A DNA stretch of 9,611 bases, taken from assembly GCA_019090185.1 (NCBI GenBank), contig JAHRWJ010000040.1, positions 1 through 9,611 of the forward strand, written 5' to 3'. This document shows, in pieces, positions 1 through 8,083 of the stretch (position 1 is its first letter; every line of letters begins with the position of its first letter). The position numbers and the translations under genes were made by a program. Source of the stretch: Immundisolibacteraceae bacterium. GTDB lineage: Bacteria > Pseudomonadota > Gammaproteobacteria > Immundisolibacterales > Immundisolibacteraceae. The notes below the pieces were generated by a model. That model saw only the letters and a list, made by a program, of their open reading frames with translations. It had not been told where the DNA came from and made no database searches.

Positions 1-69
1 ATCATGGATATTGAATCGACAGAAATACTTCATGGCCTGATCAGCCACCTTGCAACCCGTTATCAATAG
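1..69 (+). CDS. 3' end of an unidentified upstream gene (partial)
   Basis: The frame is open from the window edge to a TAG at 67-69 and encodes 22 residues ending HLATRYQ. That is too little to assign a family. The reading as a real gene end rests on position: it stops 21 bp before the ATG of the first hybrid kinase, on the same strand, and there is no room for an obvious promoter between them. It may therefore be the gene preceding HK1 in the same operon. The frame is also the HK1 frame, with the TAG separating them. An accidental open stretch of this length is entirely possible. Confidence 0.35.
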   Translation: MMDIESTEILHGLISHLATRYQ

Positions 70-90
70 CCGCTCGATACCCATAAACAG

Positions 91-2613
91 ATGCAGCCAT
101 CATCACCATTACTACAGACCAGCCTGATCAACCGACTTAACCACGGCGTGTTGTTACTCGATCATCAATTGAACGTTGTTACGGCCAATCATTGGCTACG
201 AAATCGATTAAAGAGCCCCACAGATGCAGACGCTGGTAAGCCGATTACCGGTCTGAGAATCGAGAAAAACAGCCGATTTTTTGGAGCCTGTTCTGATGCT
301 ATCGAATTGGGACTTGCCTCACTACTATCGAACTCATTTCACCCCCACCCGTTACCCCTGTTCATCAAAAACCAGTCCGGCACCCAAGAAATCATTATCC
401 AGCAGGAGCTCACCATCAGTCCGCTCAGAGAAGATGATGCGCGCTACTGCCTGGTAGAAGTCGTCGATGTCTCTCGGGAGATTGGCAGGGAGGAAGTGTT
501 ACGCGAAAAAGCGGCTGACCTGGCCCAGGCCCGCGATATTGCCGAGCATACCAACCGTCTAAAATCTGATTTTCTGGCCAATATGAGCCATGAAATCCGC
601 ACGCCGATGAACGGCATTCTGGGCATGACCAGCCTGCTCATGGACAGCCCACTGACCAAACAACAACTAAAACAGGCTCAAACCATCAAGAGTAGCGGTG
701 AGTTCCTGCTCAGTATCATTAACGACATACTCGACTTTTCTAAAATTGAGGCTGGCAAGCTCGAACTGGAGATTATCGACTTCGAATTTGGCACCCTACT
801 CGAGGAGGTCGCCGATTTACTGGCCTACCGTGCCTATGAGAAAAAACTTGAGCTTATCTGTCCTTCGGGTGTGATTGAGGGGCAGTGGTATCGCGGCGAC
901 GCTGGCAGAATCCGACAGATATTGACCAACCTGGTTAGCAATGCGCTTAAATTTACCGAAAAAGGCGAAGTCAAGGTCTGCTTCTTCCCCCCTGACCCTG
1001 ACCAGCTGCCGACCGATCAGCACCAGCCTAGAATGGTCAATTTAACAGTTAGCGACACCGGTATTGGCCTCAATGAGGAGCAACAACAGAAACTGTTTGA
1101 GCGGTTTTCCCAGGCCGATAGCTCGACTTCTCGACAATTCGGTGGCACCGGACTGGGGCTTTCCATCAGCAAGCAACTTGTCGAACAGATGGGCGGGCAA
1201 ATCAGCGTCACCAGCCTGCCCGGAGAAGGCTCTGTATTCAGTTTTTCGTTGCAACTAGAACCCGCCGAAACCTGCCTGGTGGCCCCCACCATGGATCACC
1301 TAAGCAGTCAGCATATTCTGGTGGTTGATGACAGTGAAGCCAGTCAAAAACTACTCGAACAATCGCTGCAGCGTTGGAACATTAATCATCAGATCGTCAG
1401 CAGTGGTCCGCAGGCGCTACAGGCGCTCTACGACGGTATTGCCAACCAGAACCCATTCTCCATTGTGCTGATCGACAGTGATATGCCAGGCATGAGTGGA
1501 ATATCACTGTGCCGAACCGTGCGTGACGACCCCCAGCTGTCCGACAGCCGACTGGTGTTATTGATACCCCGAGGCCGACGGGGTGATTCGTTAAAACGAG
1601 ACAAAGCCAAATTTAATGGCTTTTTATCCAAACCTATTCAGCAGACCGAACTCGGCGAGACCCTGATCAACGTCGCTAGAATCAATGTCAATGACACCCA
1701 TTTCGCACAACAAACCGAAAACATAGATCCTCCACAATTTCATGCCCGGGTGCTGGTTGTTGAAGACAACATCACCAACCAGATGGTCGCCAAAGGCATG
1801 CTGCAAAGATTCGGCATCGACGTCGAAGTCGCTGGCAATGGGGCCGAGGCGGTAGCTACCCTGAAGCAGATTCCGTTCGATCTGATATTAATGGATTGTC
1901 AAATGCCGGTTATGGATGGCTATGAAGCCACCAGCACCATCCGCACCCCCGAATCAGGCGTGCTCGACCCGTCACTGCCGATCATCGCGCTCACCGCCAA
2001 CGCCATGAGTGATGACCGCCAGCACTGTATTGACGCTGGCATGAACGATTACATCACCAAACCGGTCGATCCATCGACCTTATTAAAACGGCTGCAGCGC
2101 TGGCTACCCCCACACTGCAGCGAACCTGTACCGAGTAGACCGGAACCATCACAGCCGCCTGTAGCAAGCTCGGTTTTATCTGCTAGCAATAAGGTTGTGT
2201 TACCAACAACGATAGAGACTGCCCATCAACCAGATAGTCACTCCAACCAGCCAGCCATGGAGAGCAACCTTGTCAAAGTCGAGGTGTTTGATCATTGCGG
2301 CATGGCTGCTCGACTGCTCAATGATGATGAATTGATCCGAACCGTTGCGACCACCTTCCTAAATGACATGGATGAACAAATTAATCGCCTTGAGGCGGTA
2401 TTAGAGACCAGCGAAGTAGAACAGTGTCAGGTGCAGGCCCACAAAATTAAAGGCGCTGCCGCTAATGTGGGGGGGCTGGCGCTGAGTCAAATAGCGCTAG
2501 AACTTGAGCAAGCCAGTCAACAGCACAATTTGCCCCTGATCAAAACTCAGTTTCCCATACTACAGCAGTGCTTTGGCCAGCTTAAGACCGAAATGAGTAA
2601 GCGGTTATTTTGA
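91..2613 (+). CDS. Cytoplasmic PAS hybrid histidine kinase with two receiver domains and Hpt (HK1)
   Basis: This is an 840-residue hybrid sensor kinase that would autophosphorylate and pass phosphate internally to an Hpt domain. A weak PAS-like sensor lies at about residues 10-130, followed by a short coiled coil. The HisKA H-box has phospho-acceptor His167 ([11 protein letters not shown]). The HATPase domain has N-box Asn284, G1 box DTGIG at 322-326, F-box near 335-343 and G2 box GGTGLGL at 351-357. REC1 (about 405-530) has Asp413/Asp414, acceptor Asp462 and Lys514, but carries Ile492 where the switch Thr/Ser is expected. REC2 (about 551-672) is canonical: Glu558/Asp559, Asp602, Thr635, Lys657. 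A Pro/Ser-rich linker leads to a C-terminal Hpt with His784 ([12 protein letters not shown]). No signal peptide or transmembrane segment is visible, so it should sense a cytosolic cue. The ATG is the first start after an in-frame TAG at 67-69, and there is no good Shine-Dalgarno, which suggests coupling to upstream translation. The kinase core is paralogous to HK2 in the same operon. The family call is firm; the signal is unknown. Confidence 0.95.
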   Translation: MQPSSPLLQTSLINRLNHGVLLLDHQLNVVTANHWLRNRLKSPTDADAGKPITGLRIEKNSRFFGACSDAIELGLASLLSNSFHPHPLPLFIKNQSGTQEIIIQQELTISPLREDDARYCLVEVVDVSREIGREEVLREKAADLAQARDIAEHTNRLKSDFLANMSHEIRTPMNGILGMTSLLMDSPLTKQQLKQAQTIKSSGEFLLSIINDILDFSKIEAGKLELEIIDFEFGTLLEEVADLLAYRAYEKKLELICPSGVIEGQWYRGDAGRIRQILTNLVSNALKFTEKGEVKVCFFPPDPDQLPTDQHQPRMVNLTVSDTGIGLNEEQQQKLFERFSQADSSTSRQFGGTGLGLSISKQLVEQMGGQISVTSLPGEGSVFSFSLQLEPAETCLVAPTMDHLSSQHILVVDDSEASQKLLEQSLQRWNINHQIVSSGPQALQALYDGIANQNPFSIVLIDSDMPGMSGISLCRTVRDDPQLSDSRLVLLIPRGRRGDSLKRDKAKFNGFLSKPIQQTELGETLINVARINVNDTHFAQQTENIDPPQFHARVLVVEDNITNQMVAKGMLQRFGIDVEVAGNGAEAVATLKQIPFDLILMDCQMPVMDGYEATSTIRTPESGVLDPSLPIIALTANAMSDDRQHCIDAGMNDYITKPVDPSTLLKRLQRWLPPHCSEPVPSRPEPSQPPVASSVLSASNKVVLPTTIETAHQPDSHSNQPAMESNLVKVEVFDHCGMAARLLNDDELIRTVATTFLNDMDEQINRLEAVLETSEVEQCQVQAHKIKGAAANVGGLALSQIALELEQASQQHNLPLIKTQFPILQQCFGQLKTEMSKRLF

Positions 2614-2666
2614 TGCGCTTTAACCTGCTGATAACACCGTTTCCGATAAAAAACCAGTTGGGTTGA
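2613..2666 (+). other. 17-codon mini-ORF bridging HK1 and the binding protein
   Basis: An ATG overlaps the HK1 stop (TGATG) and opens a 17-codon frame that ends in a TGA directly abutting the ATG of the binding-protein gene (TGAATGATG). The frame is the same as that of the downstream gene. It could be a leader that passes ribosomes from HK1 to the next gene, the remnant of a longer N-terminus, or chance. The downstream gene has a good signal peptide right after its own ATG, so the extension is not needed for a functional product. No Shine-Dalgarno supports the mini-ORF itself. Confidence 0.25.
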
Positions 2667-3593
2667 ATGATGGATAACAATCGACAAAGCCTATCGCGTC
2701 AACTGTCACTCGTCGTTCCTGTATGGGCGCTGCTTACCCTGCTCGCCCTGCCAGGACTGACCAATGCAGGGACTAAAGCGGAAACTAATACTAGAACGCT
2801 GACCATCGGTTCGTTATCCGATACTCCCGATAGCGAAATCGCACTATTTTTACCACTAGCGACTTATCTAGCCATCGGGCTGACAGAATTCGACATAGAT
2901 AAAGGCAAAGTCCGTATTACCCGAACCCATGAACAGATGGCAGATTTGATGAAACAGGGCAAGGTAGACCTGTTCATCGATAGCTCGGTCAGTGCACTAA
3001 AAATGCAACGCCTTGGCGCTGGCGAGTTCTTTCTTCGTCGCTGGAAAAAAGGCATTGCCGAATACCAAAGCGTCATTTTCACGGTTGCCAGTAGTCCACT
3101 CGAACAGATCTCTGACCTGGCCGGACAGACCATTGGCTTCGAAGAGCCATTCTCATCCAGTGGTTATCTGTTACCGGCAAGCGAGATACGCAATCACAAT
3201 CTAATTTTGACCAAAGACCAGATCATCACTGATAGCAGCAGTGTTGATTCACGTTTTACCGGAGCCGATGAAAACACCTTAATGTGGGTTCTTCACGGCC
3301 GTCTGGACGCCGGGGCGATGGCGGGACATAAACTCGCAAAACTCGCAGGGCCGTTAATCAGTGATATTAAGATCATTCACACCTCTGCCAACATTCCATA
3401 CCACGTCATGCTGACACGACCTGACCTGCCGAGCCCGCTTCAGGCAGCTATTAAGCAGCGGCTAATGACCATGGAGATGGACATTGTCGGCCAACGGGTA
3501 TTAAAGGGTTTTGAACGTACCAGCCGGTTTGACGAGATTCCCGGTGAGGCCATCACCAGCCTCTCGACCATCAATTTTGGTTCAGCCAAATGA
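2667..3593 (+). CDS. Periplasmic PhnD-like (phosphate/phosphonate-type) solute-binding protein
   Basis: This 308-residue protein resembles the PhnD-like phosphate/phosphite/phosphonate binding family. A Sec signal peptide covers about residues 1-35: basic Arg6/Arg11, a hydrophobic run near 13-31, and likely cleavage after TNA. Mature-protein hallmarks are GSLSDTP with a following LPLATYL helix, the EPFSSSGYLLP segment at 160-170 whose Ser163-Ser165/Gly166 correspond to the family's ligand-contacting Ser/Thr-rich loop, and the GRLDAGAM segment around Asp214. The length is usual for the family. No ABC permease or ATPase is adjacent. The gene lies between two hybrid kinases, and its stop overlaps the HK2 start by ATGA. 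By analogy with LuxP-LuxQ and TorT-TorS, I infer a sensory subunit for HK2 rather than transport. The ligand cannot be read from sequence; relatives also bind things other than phosphonates. The start is fixed by an in-frame TGA immediately upstream; Met2 at 2670 is an equal alternative. Confidence 0.85.
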   Translation: MMDNNRQSLSRQLSLVVPVWALLTLLALPGLTNAGTKAETNTRTLTIGSLSDTPDSEIALFLPLATYLAIGLTEFDIDKGKVRITRTHEQMADLMKQGKVDLFIDSSVSALKMQRLGAGEFFLRRWKKGIAEYQSVIFTVASSPLEQISDLAGQTIGFEEPFSSSGYLLPASEIRNHNLILTKDQIITDSSSVDSRFTGADENTLMWVLHGRLDAGAMAGHKLAKLAGPLISDIKIIHTSANIPYHVMLTRPDLPSPLQAAIKQRLMTMEMDIVGQRVLKGFERTSRFDEIPGEAITSLSTINFGSAK

Positions 3594-6415
3594 GCTCGAT
3601 GGCTAACTCTCTTTCCAACTTGGGGCTAAACGGCAAACTGGTGCTATTTACCGCCGTTATCGTAGCGCTGGTAGGTGGCGGGATCAGCTGGGTTTCAAGT
3701 AACACCCTGGAGCATGAACTCAACAATTATTTCAATATTCGTGCCGATGAAATCAGCCAGGCAACCGCCACCGCGCTGACTGACCCGCTCTATTTTCTCG
3801 ACATCAAGCAGATCCATGCAGAGTTGGCTCTGGTGTTAAGCACCGAAGAGGTGCTGAGCGCCTACGCCCTGGACAACCAGGGGCGAGTCATTAGCAACGG
3901 TACTGTCGATAACCCCAACTGGTTACGTAAGCTCGACAGGGCACCGGTCACCGAGCTGATCGACACCCAGCAACCGATCAGTGAACAGGGCCCAGCAATT
4001 TTACTAAAGGGTCGCGCTCTGCTCACCGCCGACCAGGAGTTAATCGGTTACCTGCTGATTGAGTACACCACCGCCAAGCTCCAGCAGAGCTTGCGGAACG
4101 CTCGTCAACGCTCCCTCCTTCTGACCGGCGCATTCCTTATTTTCGGGGCTTTATTAGCCTGGGTTATGGCCTGGAGAACCACCGGCCCGTTACTGAAAAT
4201 CACCTCATTACTGGCAAAGATAGACGCCGGCCACCTGAATGAGAGGCTGCCGGTAACCCGCGTTGATGAGCTTGGCCAGCTGGCCACCGGTATTAATGCC
4301 ATGCTTGATGAAATACGCAGTTCAACCACTTCACTAGACCGTCTCGATCTGGAAATCGAAAACCATGAAGCCACTGAAGCGGCGCTGCATCAGGCGGTTG
4401 CTGCGGCAGAGATGGCCAGCTTTGCCAAAAGTGAGTTCCTCGCCAACATGAGCCATGAGATCCGCACACCCATGAATGGTGTGATCGGCATGACGTCCCT
4501 GCTGTTGGACACCCAACTTGATCCGCAGCAGAGAACCCAAGCCACTACCATCAAGCAGAGTGCGGAATACCTGCTCTGTATCATTAACGATATCCTTGAT
4601 TTCTCTAAAATTGAAGCCGGCAAACTTGACCTTGAACTCGTCGATTTTGGACTCGCTAACCTGATCGCTGAACTGGCCGGGGCGATGGCAATACGTGCTG
4701 ATGAAAAGCAGCTGGAACTGATTTGCCCGGCAAACCCGATGAGTGACACCTGGTATCACGGCGACCCTGGTCGAATACGACAGATACTGACCAACCTGCT
4801 CAGCAACGCAATCAAATTCACCAAACAGGGAGAGATCACCCTGCGCTGCTTTCCAGAACTTGAGGAGGGGCTGTTACGAATCGAAGTAACCGACACCGGC
4901 ATCGGCTTAACCGAACAACAGCAGCAAAAACTCTTTAAACGTTTCAGCCAAGCAGATGCGTCAACCACCCGTCAATTCGGAGGTACCGGCCTGGGGCTTG
5001 CCATTAGCAAGCAACTTGCTGAATTAATGAAGGGCGACGTCGGCGTGACTAGCGAAGCCGGGGTAGGTTCAACATTTTGGGTAACACTGCGGTTATCACC
5101 CCCGCTAAAACCACCAGCAAAATTGCCTGAAGTGGATTTTGGCGACATCAAGATATTGGTGGTTGACGACAACCCTAGTTGCCGAGAACTGATTCATCAA
5201 TTACTCACCGGCTGGAATGTCCGCCACGACCTTGCAGCAAGTGGTCCAGCAGCACTGGAATTACTTTACCAGGCAAATTCGCAGCACAAGCCCTTCACCA
5301 TTGCCCTGCTCGATCAGCAGATGCCAGGCATGGACGGTATCCGCATAAATGGTCTGATGAAGGAGGACCCCCAACTTAACCCTATTAAACGAATCATGGT
5401 CAGCCCAATCGGGCTTGCCGGTGATTTTAATAAACTACAGGATCTTGGCTTTAACGGTTTTTTAAGTAAACCGGTGATTCAATCCGAGTTAACTGCCGTT
5501 ATTCAGCAGGTGCTAGCTGCAAACAACGACAATCAAACCCTCATAACCAGCCATGTCGCCGAACAACTGCCCCAGTTCAATGCCAGGGTGCTGGTCGCCG
5601 AAGATAGCCCCACTAATCAGGCTGTCATCAAAGGTATGCTCAAAAAATTTGGCATTGAGGCCAACCTGGCCAATGATGGCGAAGAAGCGGTTAATACCCT
5701 GGAGCACATACCTTACGACCTGGTGTTGATGGATTGTCAGATGCCGGTACTGGACGGCCTGAGTGCTACCAAGACAATTCGAGACCCGGATTCGGCGGTG
5801 ATGGATCACCTCATTCCTGTGGTCGCAATCACCGCCAATGCCATGAAAGATGATCGGGACCGCTGCATCGCGGCAGGTATGAATGACTACCTGACCAAAC
5901 CGGTGGATCTGGATCAACTCGATACAGCACTGCAAAGATGGTTGCCCGATCACTGTGCGGTACTTGATACTCCCCACCTAGACCCTAACCCACTAGATAA
6001 CCTTGGAAATAAACCCCAGACCCTCCTGGGGCCGGGGCAAACAGACCCTGACCCGAAGATTTCGCCGCTCAATAGCGCAGAAAAGGTATTTGATCAGCAA
6101 GCGATGGGGGAACGGTTAATGGATGACCTGGATCTAATGCGAAATGTAGCCGAAACATTTTTACAGGACATGCCCCGGGTGATTAGTGCGATCAATGAAC
6201 AAGCCGCAGCGAATGACCCCAAGCAGGTCGCCCTCCAAGCCCACAAAATTAAGGGAGCCTCTTCCAATGTGGGTGGTAATGCCCTCTCCTCGCTAGCACG
6301 CGTCCTGGAACTGGCGGGCGAAACTGGCGATATACAGCGCATTCAGGAATGGGTACCCGATGTCGAATCTCAATTTCAACAACTCAAAACAGCCATTCAG
6401 GAGAACCTGTTATGA
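3590..6415 (+). CDS. Membrane-bound hybrid histidine kinase with periplasmic sensor, two receivers and Hpt (HK2)
   Basis: This is a 941-residue inner-membrane kinase. TM1 is at about 17-35 and TM2 at about 176-195. They enclose a periplasmic domain of about 140 residues that looks Cache/CHASE-like (a DPLYFLD...[11 protein letters not shown] pattern), without a firm family match. A HAMP linker follows at about 196-247 (DELGQL at 226-231), then a coiled coil. HisKA has acceptor His289. HATPase has Asn406, DTGIG at 435-439 and GGTGLGL at 464-470. REC1 has Asp526/Asp527, Asp575, Ser605 and Lys627. REC2 has Glu671/Asp672, Asp715, Thr748 and Lys770. The C-terminal Hpt carries His885 ([12 protein letters not shown]). 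All catalytic residues are present. The ATG overlaps the stop of the binding-protein gene and there is no strong Shine-Dalgarno, so translation is probably coupled, which fits a binding-protein/kinase sensor pair. Its own stop overlaps the diguanylate cyclase start, naming that regulator as the likely phosphorelay target. The kinase-to-Hpt part is a paralogue of HK1. Confidence 0.95.
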   Translation: MSSMANSLSNLGLNGKLVLFTAVIVALVGGGISWVSSNTLEHELNNYFNIRADEISQATATALTDPLYFLDIKQIHAELALVLSTEEVLSAYALDNQGRVISNGTVDNPNWLRKLDRAPVTELIDTQQPISEQGPAILLKGRALLTADQELIGYLLIEYTTAKLQQSLRNARQRSLLLTGAFLIFGALLAWVMAWRTTGPLLKITSLLAKIDAGHLNERLPVTRVDELGQLATGINAMLDEIRSSTTSLDRLDLEIENHEATEAALHQAVAAAEMASFAKSEFLANMSHEIRTPMNGVIGMTSLLLDTQLDPQQRTQATTIKQSAEYLLCIINDILDFSKIEAGKLDLELVDFGLANLIAELAGAMAIRADEKQLELICPANPMSDTWYHGDPGRIRQILTNLLSNAIKFTKQGEITLRCFPELEEGLLRIEVTDTGIGLTEQQQQKLFKRFSQADASTTRQFGGTGLGLAISKQLAELMKGDVGVTSEAGVGSTFWVTLRLSPPLKPPAKLPEVDFGDIKILVVDDNPSCRELIHQLLTGWNVRHDLAASGPAALELLYQANSQHKPFTIALLDQQMPGMDGIRINGLMKEDPQLNPIKRIMVSPIGLAGDFNKLQDLGFNGFLSKPVIQSELTAVIQQVLAANNDNQTLITSHVAEQLPQFNARVLVAEDSPTNQAVIKGMLKKFGIEANLANDGEEAVNTLEHIPYDLVLMDCQMPVLDGLSATKTIRDPDSAVMDHLIPVVAITANAMKDDRDRCIAAGMNDYLTKPVDLDQLDTALQRWLPDHCAVLDTPHLDPNPLDNLGNKPQTLLGPGQTDPDPKISPLNSAEKVFDQQAMGERLMDDLDLMRNVAETFLQDMPRVISAINEQAAANDPKQVALQAHKIKGASSNVGGNALSSLARVLELAGETGDIQRIQEWVPDVESQFQQLKTAIQENLL
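6399..6403 (+). promoter_or_regulatory. Shine-Dalgarno of the diguanylate cyclase gene
   Basis: AGGAG lies 8 nt before the ATG at 6412 and inside the end of HK2. It decides the start: an in-frame ATG at 6349, 21 codons further upstream, lies within HK2 and would add a non-domain extension before the receiver's first strand (MKLVIAEDD). This is the only strong Shine-Dalgarno in the signalling operon, so the cyclase may be translated partly independently of HK2. Confidence 0.8.
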
Positions 6416-7362
6416 AACTGGTGATCGCAGAGGATGACCCCACATCCAGAGCAATGCTCCAGGCAGTCAGCAGCCAATGGGGCTATGAGCCGTTATTAGC
6501 CGAAGATGGCAACGCCGCCTGGGATCTACTGCATCAGGAAGACCCACCTAGATTACTCATCCTCGACTGGGAAATGCCCAATCTGGATGGGGTTGCGCTC
6601 TGCGCACGGATTCGTGAAGTGCAGACCACCGATCCGCCATTTATTATTCTTTTGACAGCCCGAGATAAGCCAATTGATGTGGTGACAGCGCTCGATGCTG
6701 GCGCCAATGATTACATCATCAAGCCTTTTGAGCCGATCGAGCTCAAAGCCCGGCTTGAGGTCGGCAGACGCATGTTAAACCTTCAGTCTCGCATGGCCCA
6801 AGCCCATCTAAAGCTCGCCTATCAAGCAACCCATGATCCATTAACCAACCTGCTTAATCGCCGTGCCATTATGTCCGCACTGGAACTTGAAATGGATCGC
6901 GCCGGTCGGCAAATGTATCCCCTGGCAGTCGGTATGTGCGACATCGACCATTTCAAGAAAATTAATGATGAACATGGCCACCTGGTGGGCGACGAAGTAC
7001 TCAAAGAAGTCAGCCGCCGAATCAGCTCGGCGTTGCGCCCATACGATCCAATCGGTCGCTATGGCGGAGAGGAGTTTTTAATTCTACTCAACAGCTGCGG
7101 TCTGCAGGTGACGCCACCTTTTGAACGTCTGTTAGAAGCTGTCGGTGGCACACCCATTATTGCCCATAACGTCGAATGTCGGGTTACGCTGAGTTGCGGA
7201 GTCGCGGTTTTCGAGCCCCCGCAGGATCATCGTGATGGCACTGCACTATTGGCCGCCGCAGACCTGGCGCTTTACAAGGCTAAAGATCAGGGCCGAAATA
7301 GGACTCTGTTTGAACCGCCAAAAACTGAAGCGATCGCGCCAGCCAAACTGGTATCGAATTAA
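6412..7362 (+). CDS. Response regulator with diguanylate cyclase output (REC-GGDEF)
   Basis: This 316-residue cytosolic regulator should make c-di-GMP from two GTP when phosphorylated. The receiver (about 1-120) has Glu7/Asp8/Asp9, acceptor Asp52 (LDWEMP), Thr82 and Lys104. After a helical linker, the GGDEF domain (about 140-300) shows DPLTNLLNRRA, the metal/nucleotide segment CDIDHFKKIND at 176-186, and the active site GGEEF at 218-222. An RxxD inhibitory site (Arg209-Asp212) sits five residues before the GGEEF, the PleD spacing, so product inhibition is expected. It is catalytically intact by sequence. The start overlaps the HK2 stop (ATGA) and has its own AGGAG. As the only stand-alone receiver protein in the window and the last gene of the operon, it is the probable acceptor for the Hpt domains of HK2 and perhaps HK1. 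It is PleD/WspR-like in role, but the domain layout (one REC) is the generic one, so no gene symbol is given. Confidence 0.95.
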   Translation: MKLVIAEDDPTSRAMLQAVSSQWGYEPLLAEDGNAAWDLLHQEDPPRLLILDWEMPNLDGVALCARIREVQTTDPPFIILLTARDKPIDVVTALDAGANDYIIKPFEPIELKARLEVGRRMLNLQSRMAQAHLKLAYQATHDPLTNLLNRRAIMSALELEMDRAGRQMYPLAVGMCDIDHFKKINDEHGHLVGDEVLKEVSRRISSALRPYDPIGRYGGEEFLILLNSCGLQVTPPFERLLEAVGGTPIIAHNVECRVTLSCGVAVFEPPQDHRDGTALLAAADLALYKAKDQGRNRTLFEPPKTEAIAPAKLVSN

Positions 7363-7375
7363 CACCACCCGCTGG

Positions 7376-7389
7376 CTGGTTTAAACCAG
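7376..7389. terminator. 14-bp perfect palindrome at the convergent junction, possible weak bidirectional terminator
   Basis: CTGGTTTAAACCAG reads the same on both strands and lies in the 31-bp space between the convergent cyclase and glutathione transferase stops. Additional CTGG and CCAG arms flank it and could extend a hairpin across a bulge. No T-tract follows directly on either strand, so it is not a textbook intrinsic terminator. Position is the main argument. Confidence 0.35.
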
Positions 7390-7393
7390 AATA

Positions 7394-8041
7394 TTAACGG
7401 CCAGACATTTTTCGTAACATCGCTGCCTCCGCATCCAGGGCATTACGAAAACTGGGTCGACGCATGATGCCAGCCACATAGTTGGCCAACCTGGGCCACT
7501 GCGCCGGGTTCGGCGGATAACCACAATATTCCAAATTCACAAACGGACTGACCACACTAATATCCGCAATCGTCAGTGAATCACCAACCAGAAACTCACC
7601 ACTGACCTGGCTTTCGAGGTAGTCAAACAGTTCTGGCAAGCGATCGACACTGGCCTGAATGGCCGCCAAATCTGGCCCACTCCCCGACATCACCGGCGCG
7701 ACTATCTGTGGAAAGAAAATACCAACGATAAAAACCTCAAACTGAGCACTATCCGCATACTCTTCAAGCCAGAGCGCTCGGGCTAGCTCCACCGCACCCT
7801 GCGGGTAGAGTGCTGCACCGTGACGCCGCTCCAGATAAGCAATAATGACACTGGAGTCTGAAATCGAAACCTGGTCATCCTGATAGGCTGGGATCTTGCC
7901 TAACGGGCTGATCTTGCGATATTCGGGGTCGTCACTGCCAGGCACCATATGCTCAGATTCAAATCCAATATTCCGTTCGTCTAAATAGACACGTACTTTA
8001 CGCACGAACGGCGATAACGCTGCACCCACTAATTTACTCAT
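7394..8041 (-). CDS. Glutathione S-transferase-like protein
   Basis: This is a 215-residue cytosolic protein with the two-domain GST layout. The thioredoxin-like N-terminal domain starts MSKLVGAALSPFVRKVR, with Ser10 at the usual catalytic Ser/Cys position. It has the cis-proline at Pro51 (GKIPAY), and the glutathione gamma-glutamyl binding motif appears as DSS at 62-64 (ISDSSVI). The all-helical C-terminal domain has the N-capping motif GDSLTIAD with Asp160. Such proteins conjugate or reduce substrates with glutathione; the substrate here is unknown. I chose the ATG at 8041 over an in-frame one at 8065 because GGAGG lies 6 nt upstream of the former and the family fold begins right after it. 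The gene follows the MFS transporter by 42 bp on the same strand, so co-transcription is likely and suggests a shared role in detoxification or small-molecule handling. Confidence 0.9.
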   Translation of the reverse strand: MSKLVGAALSPFVRKVRVYLDERNIGFESEHMVPGSDDPEYRKISPLGKIPAYQDDQVSISDSSVIIAYLERRHGAALYPQGAVELARALWLEEYADSAQFEVFIVGIFFPQIVAPVMSGSGPDLAAIQASVDRLPELFDYLESQVSGEFLVGDSLTIADISVVSPFVNLEYCGYPPNPAQWPRLANYVAGIMRRPSFRNALDAEAAMLRKMSGR

Positions 8042-8047
8042 GATGGT

Positions 8048-8052
8048 CCTCC
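8048..8052 (-). promoter_or_regulatory. Shine-Dalgarno of the glutathione transferase gene
   Basis: On the minus strand this reads GGAGG, 6 nt before the ATG at 8041. It places the start at 8041 rather than 8065. It lies inside the 42-bp gap after the MFS stop. Confidence 0.8.
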
Positions 8053-8083
8053 CGAACGGTTTCAATAAAATTTGTTGTTCCGA

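Noticed and set aside
5513..5977. 154-codon open frame on the minus strand inside HK2, and a 141-codon one at 4334-4759.
   Set aside because: Both are antisense to strongly conserved REC2 and kinase-core coding sequence, show no domain or composition of a real protein, and have no supporting start signals.
580..6280. Long stretches of nucleotide similarity between the two halves of the signalling operon as possible mobile or repeat elements.
   Set aside because: The similarity follows codon positions of conserved kinase, receiver and Hpt motifs; this is paralogy, with no terminal repeats or target duplications.
6349..6411. Longer cyclase start at an in-frame ATG at 6349.
   Set aside because: It lies wholly within HK2, adds residues unlike a receiver domain, and has no Shine-Dalgarno; the ATG at 6412 has AGGAG 8 nt upstream and begins with the receiver's first strand.
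8042..8065. Longer glutathione transferase start at 8065.
   Set aside because: GGAGG is placed correctly for the ATG at 8041, and it would lie within the coding region if 8065 were used.
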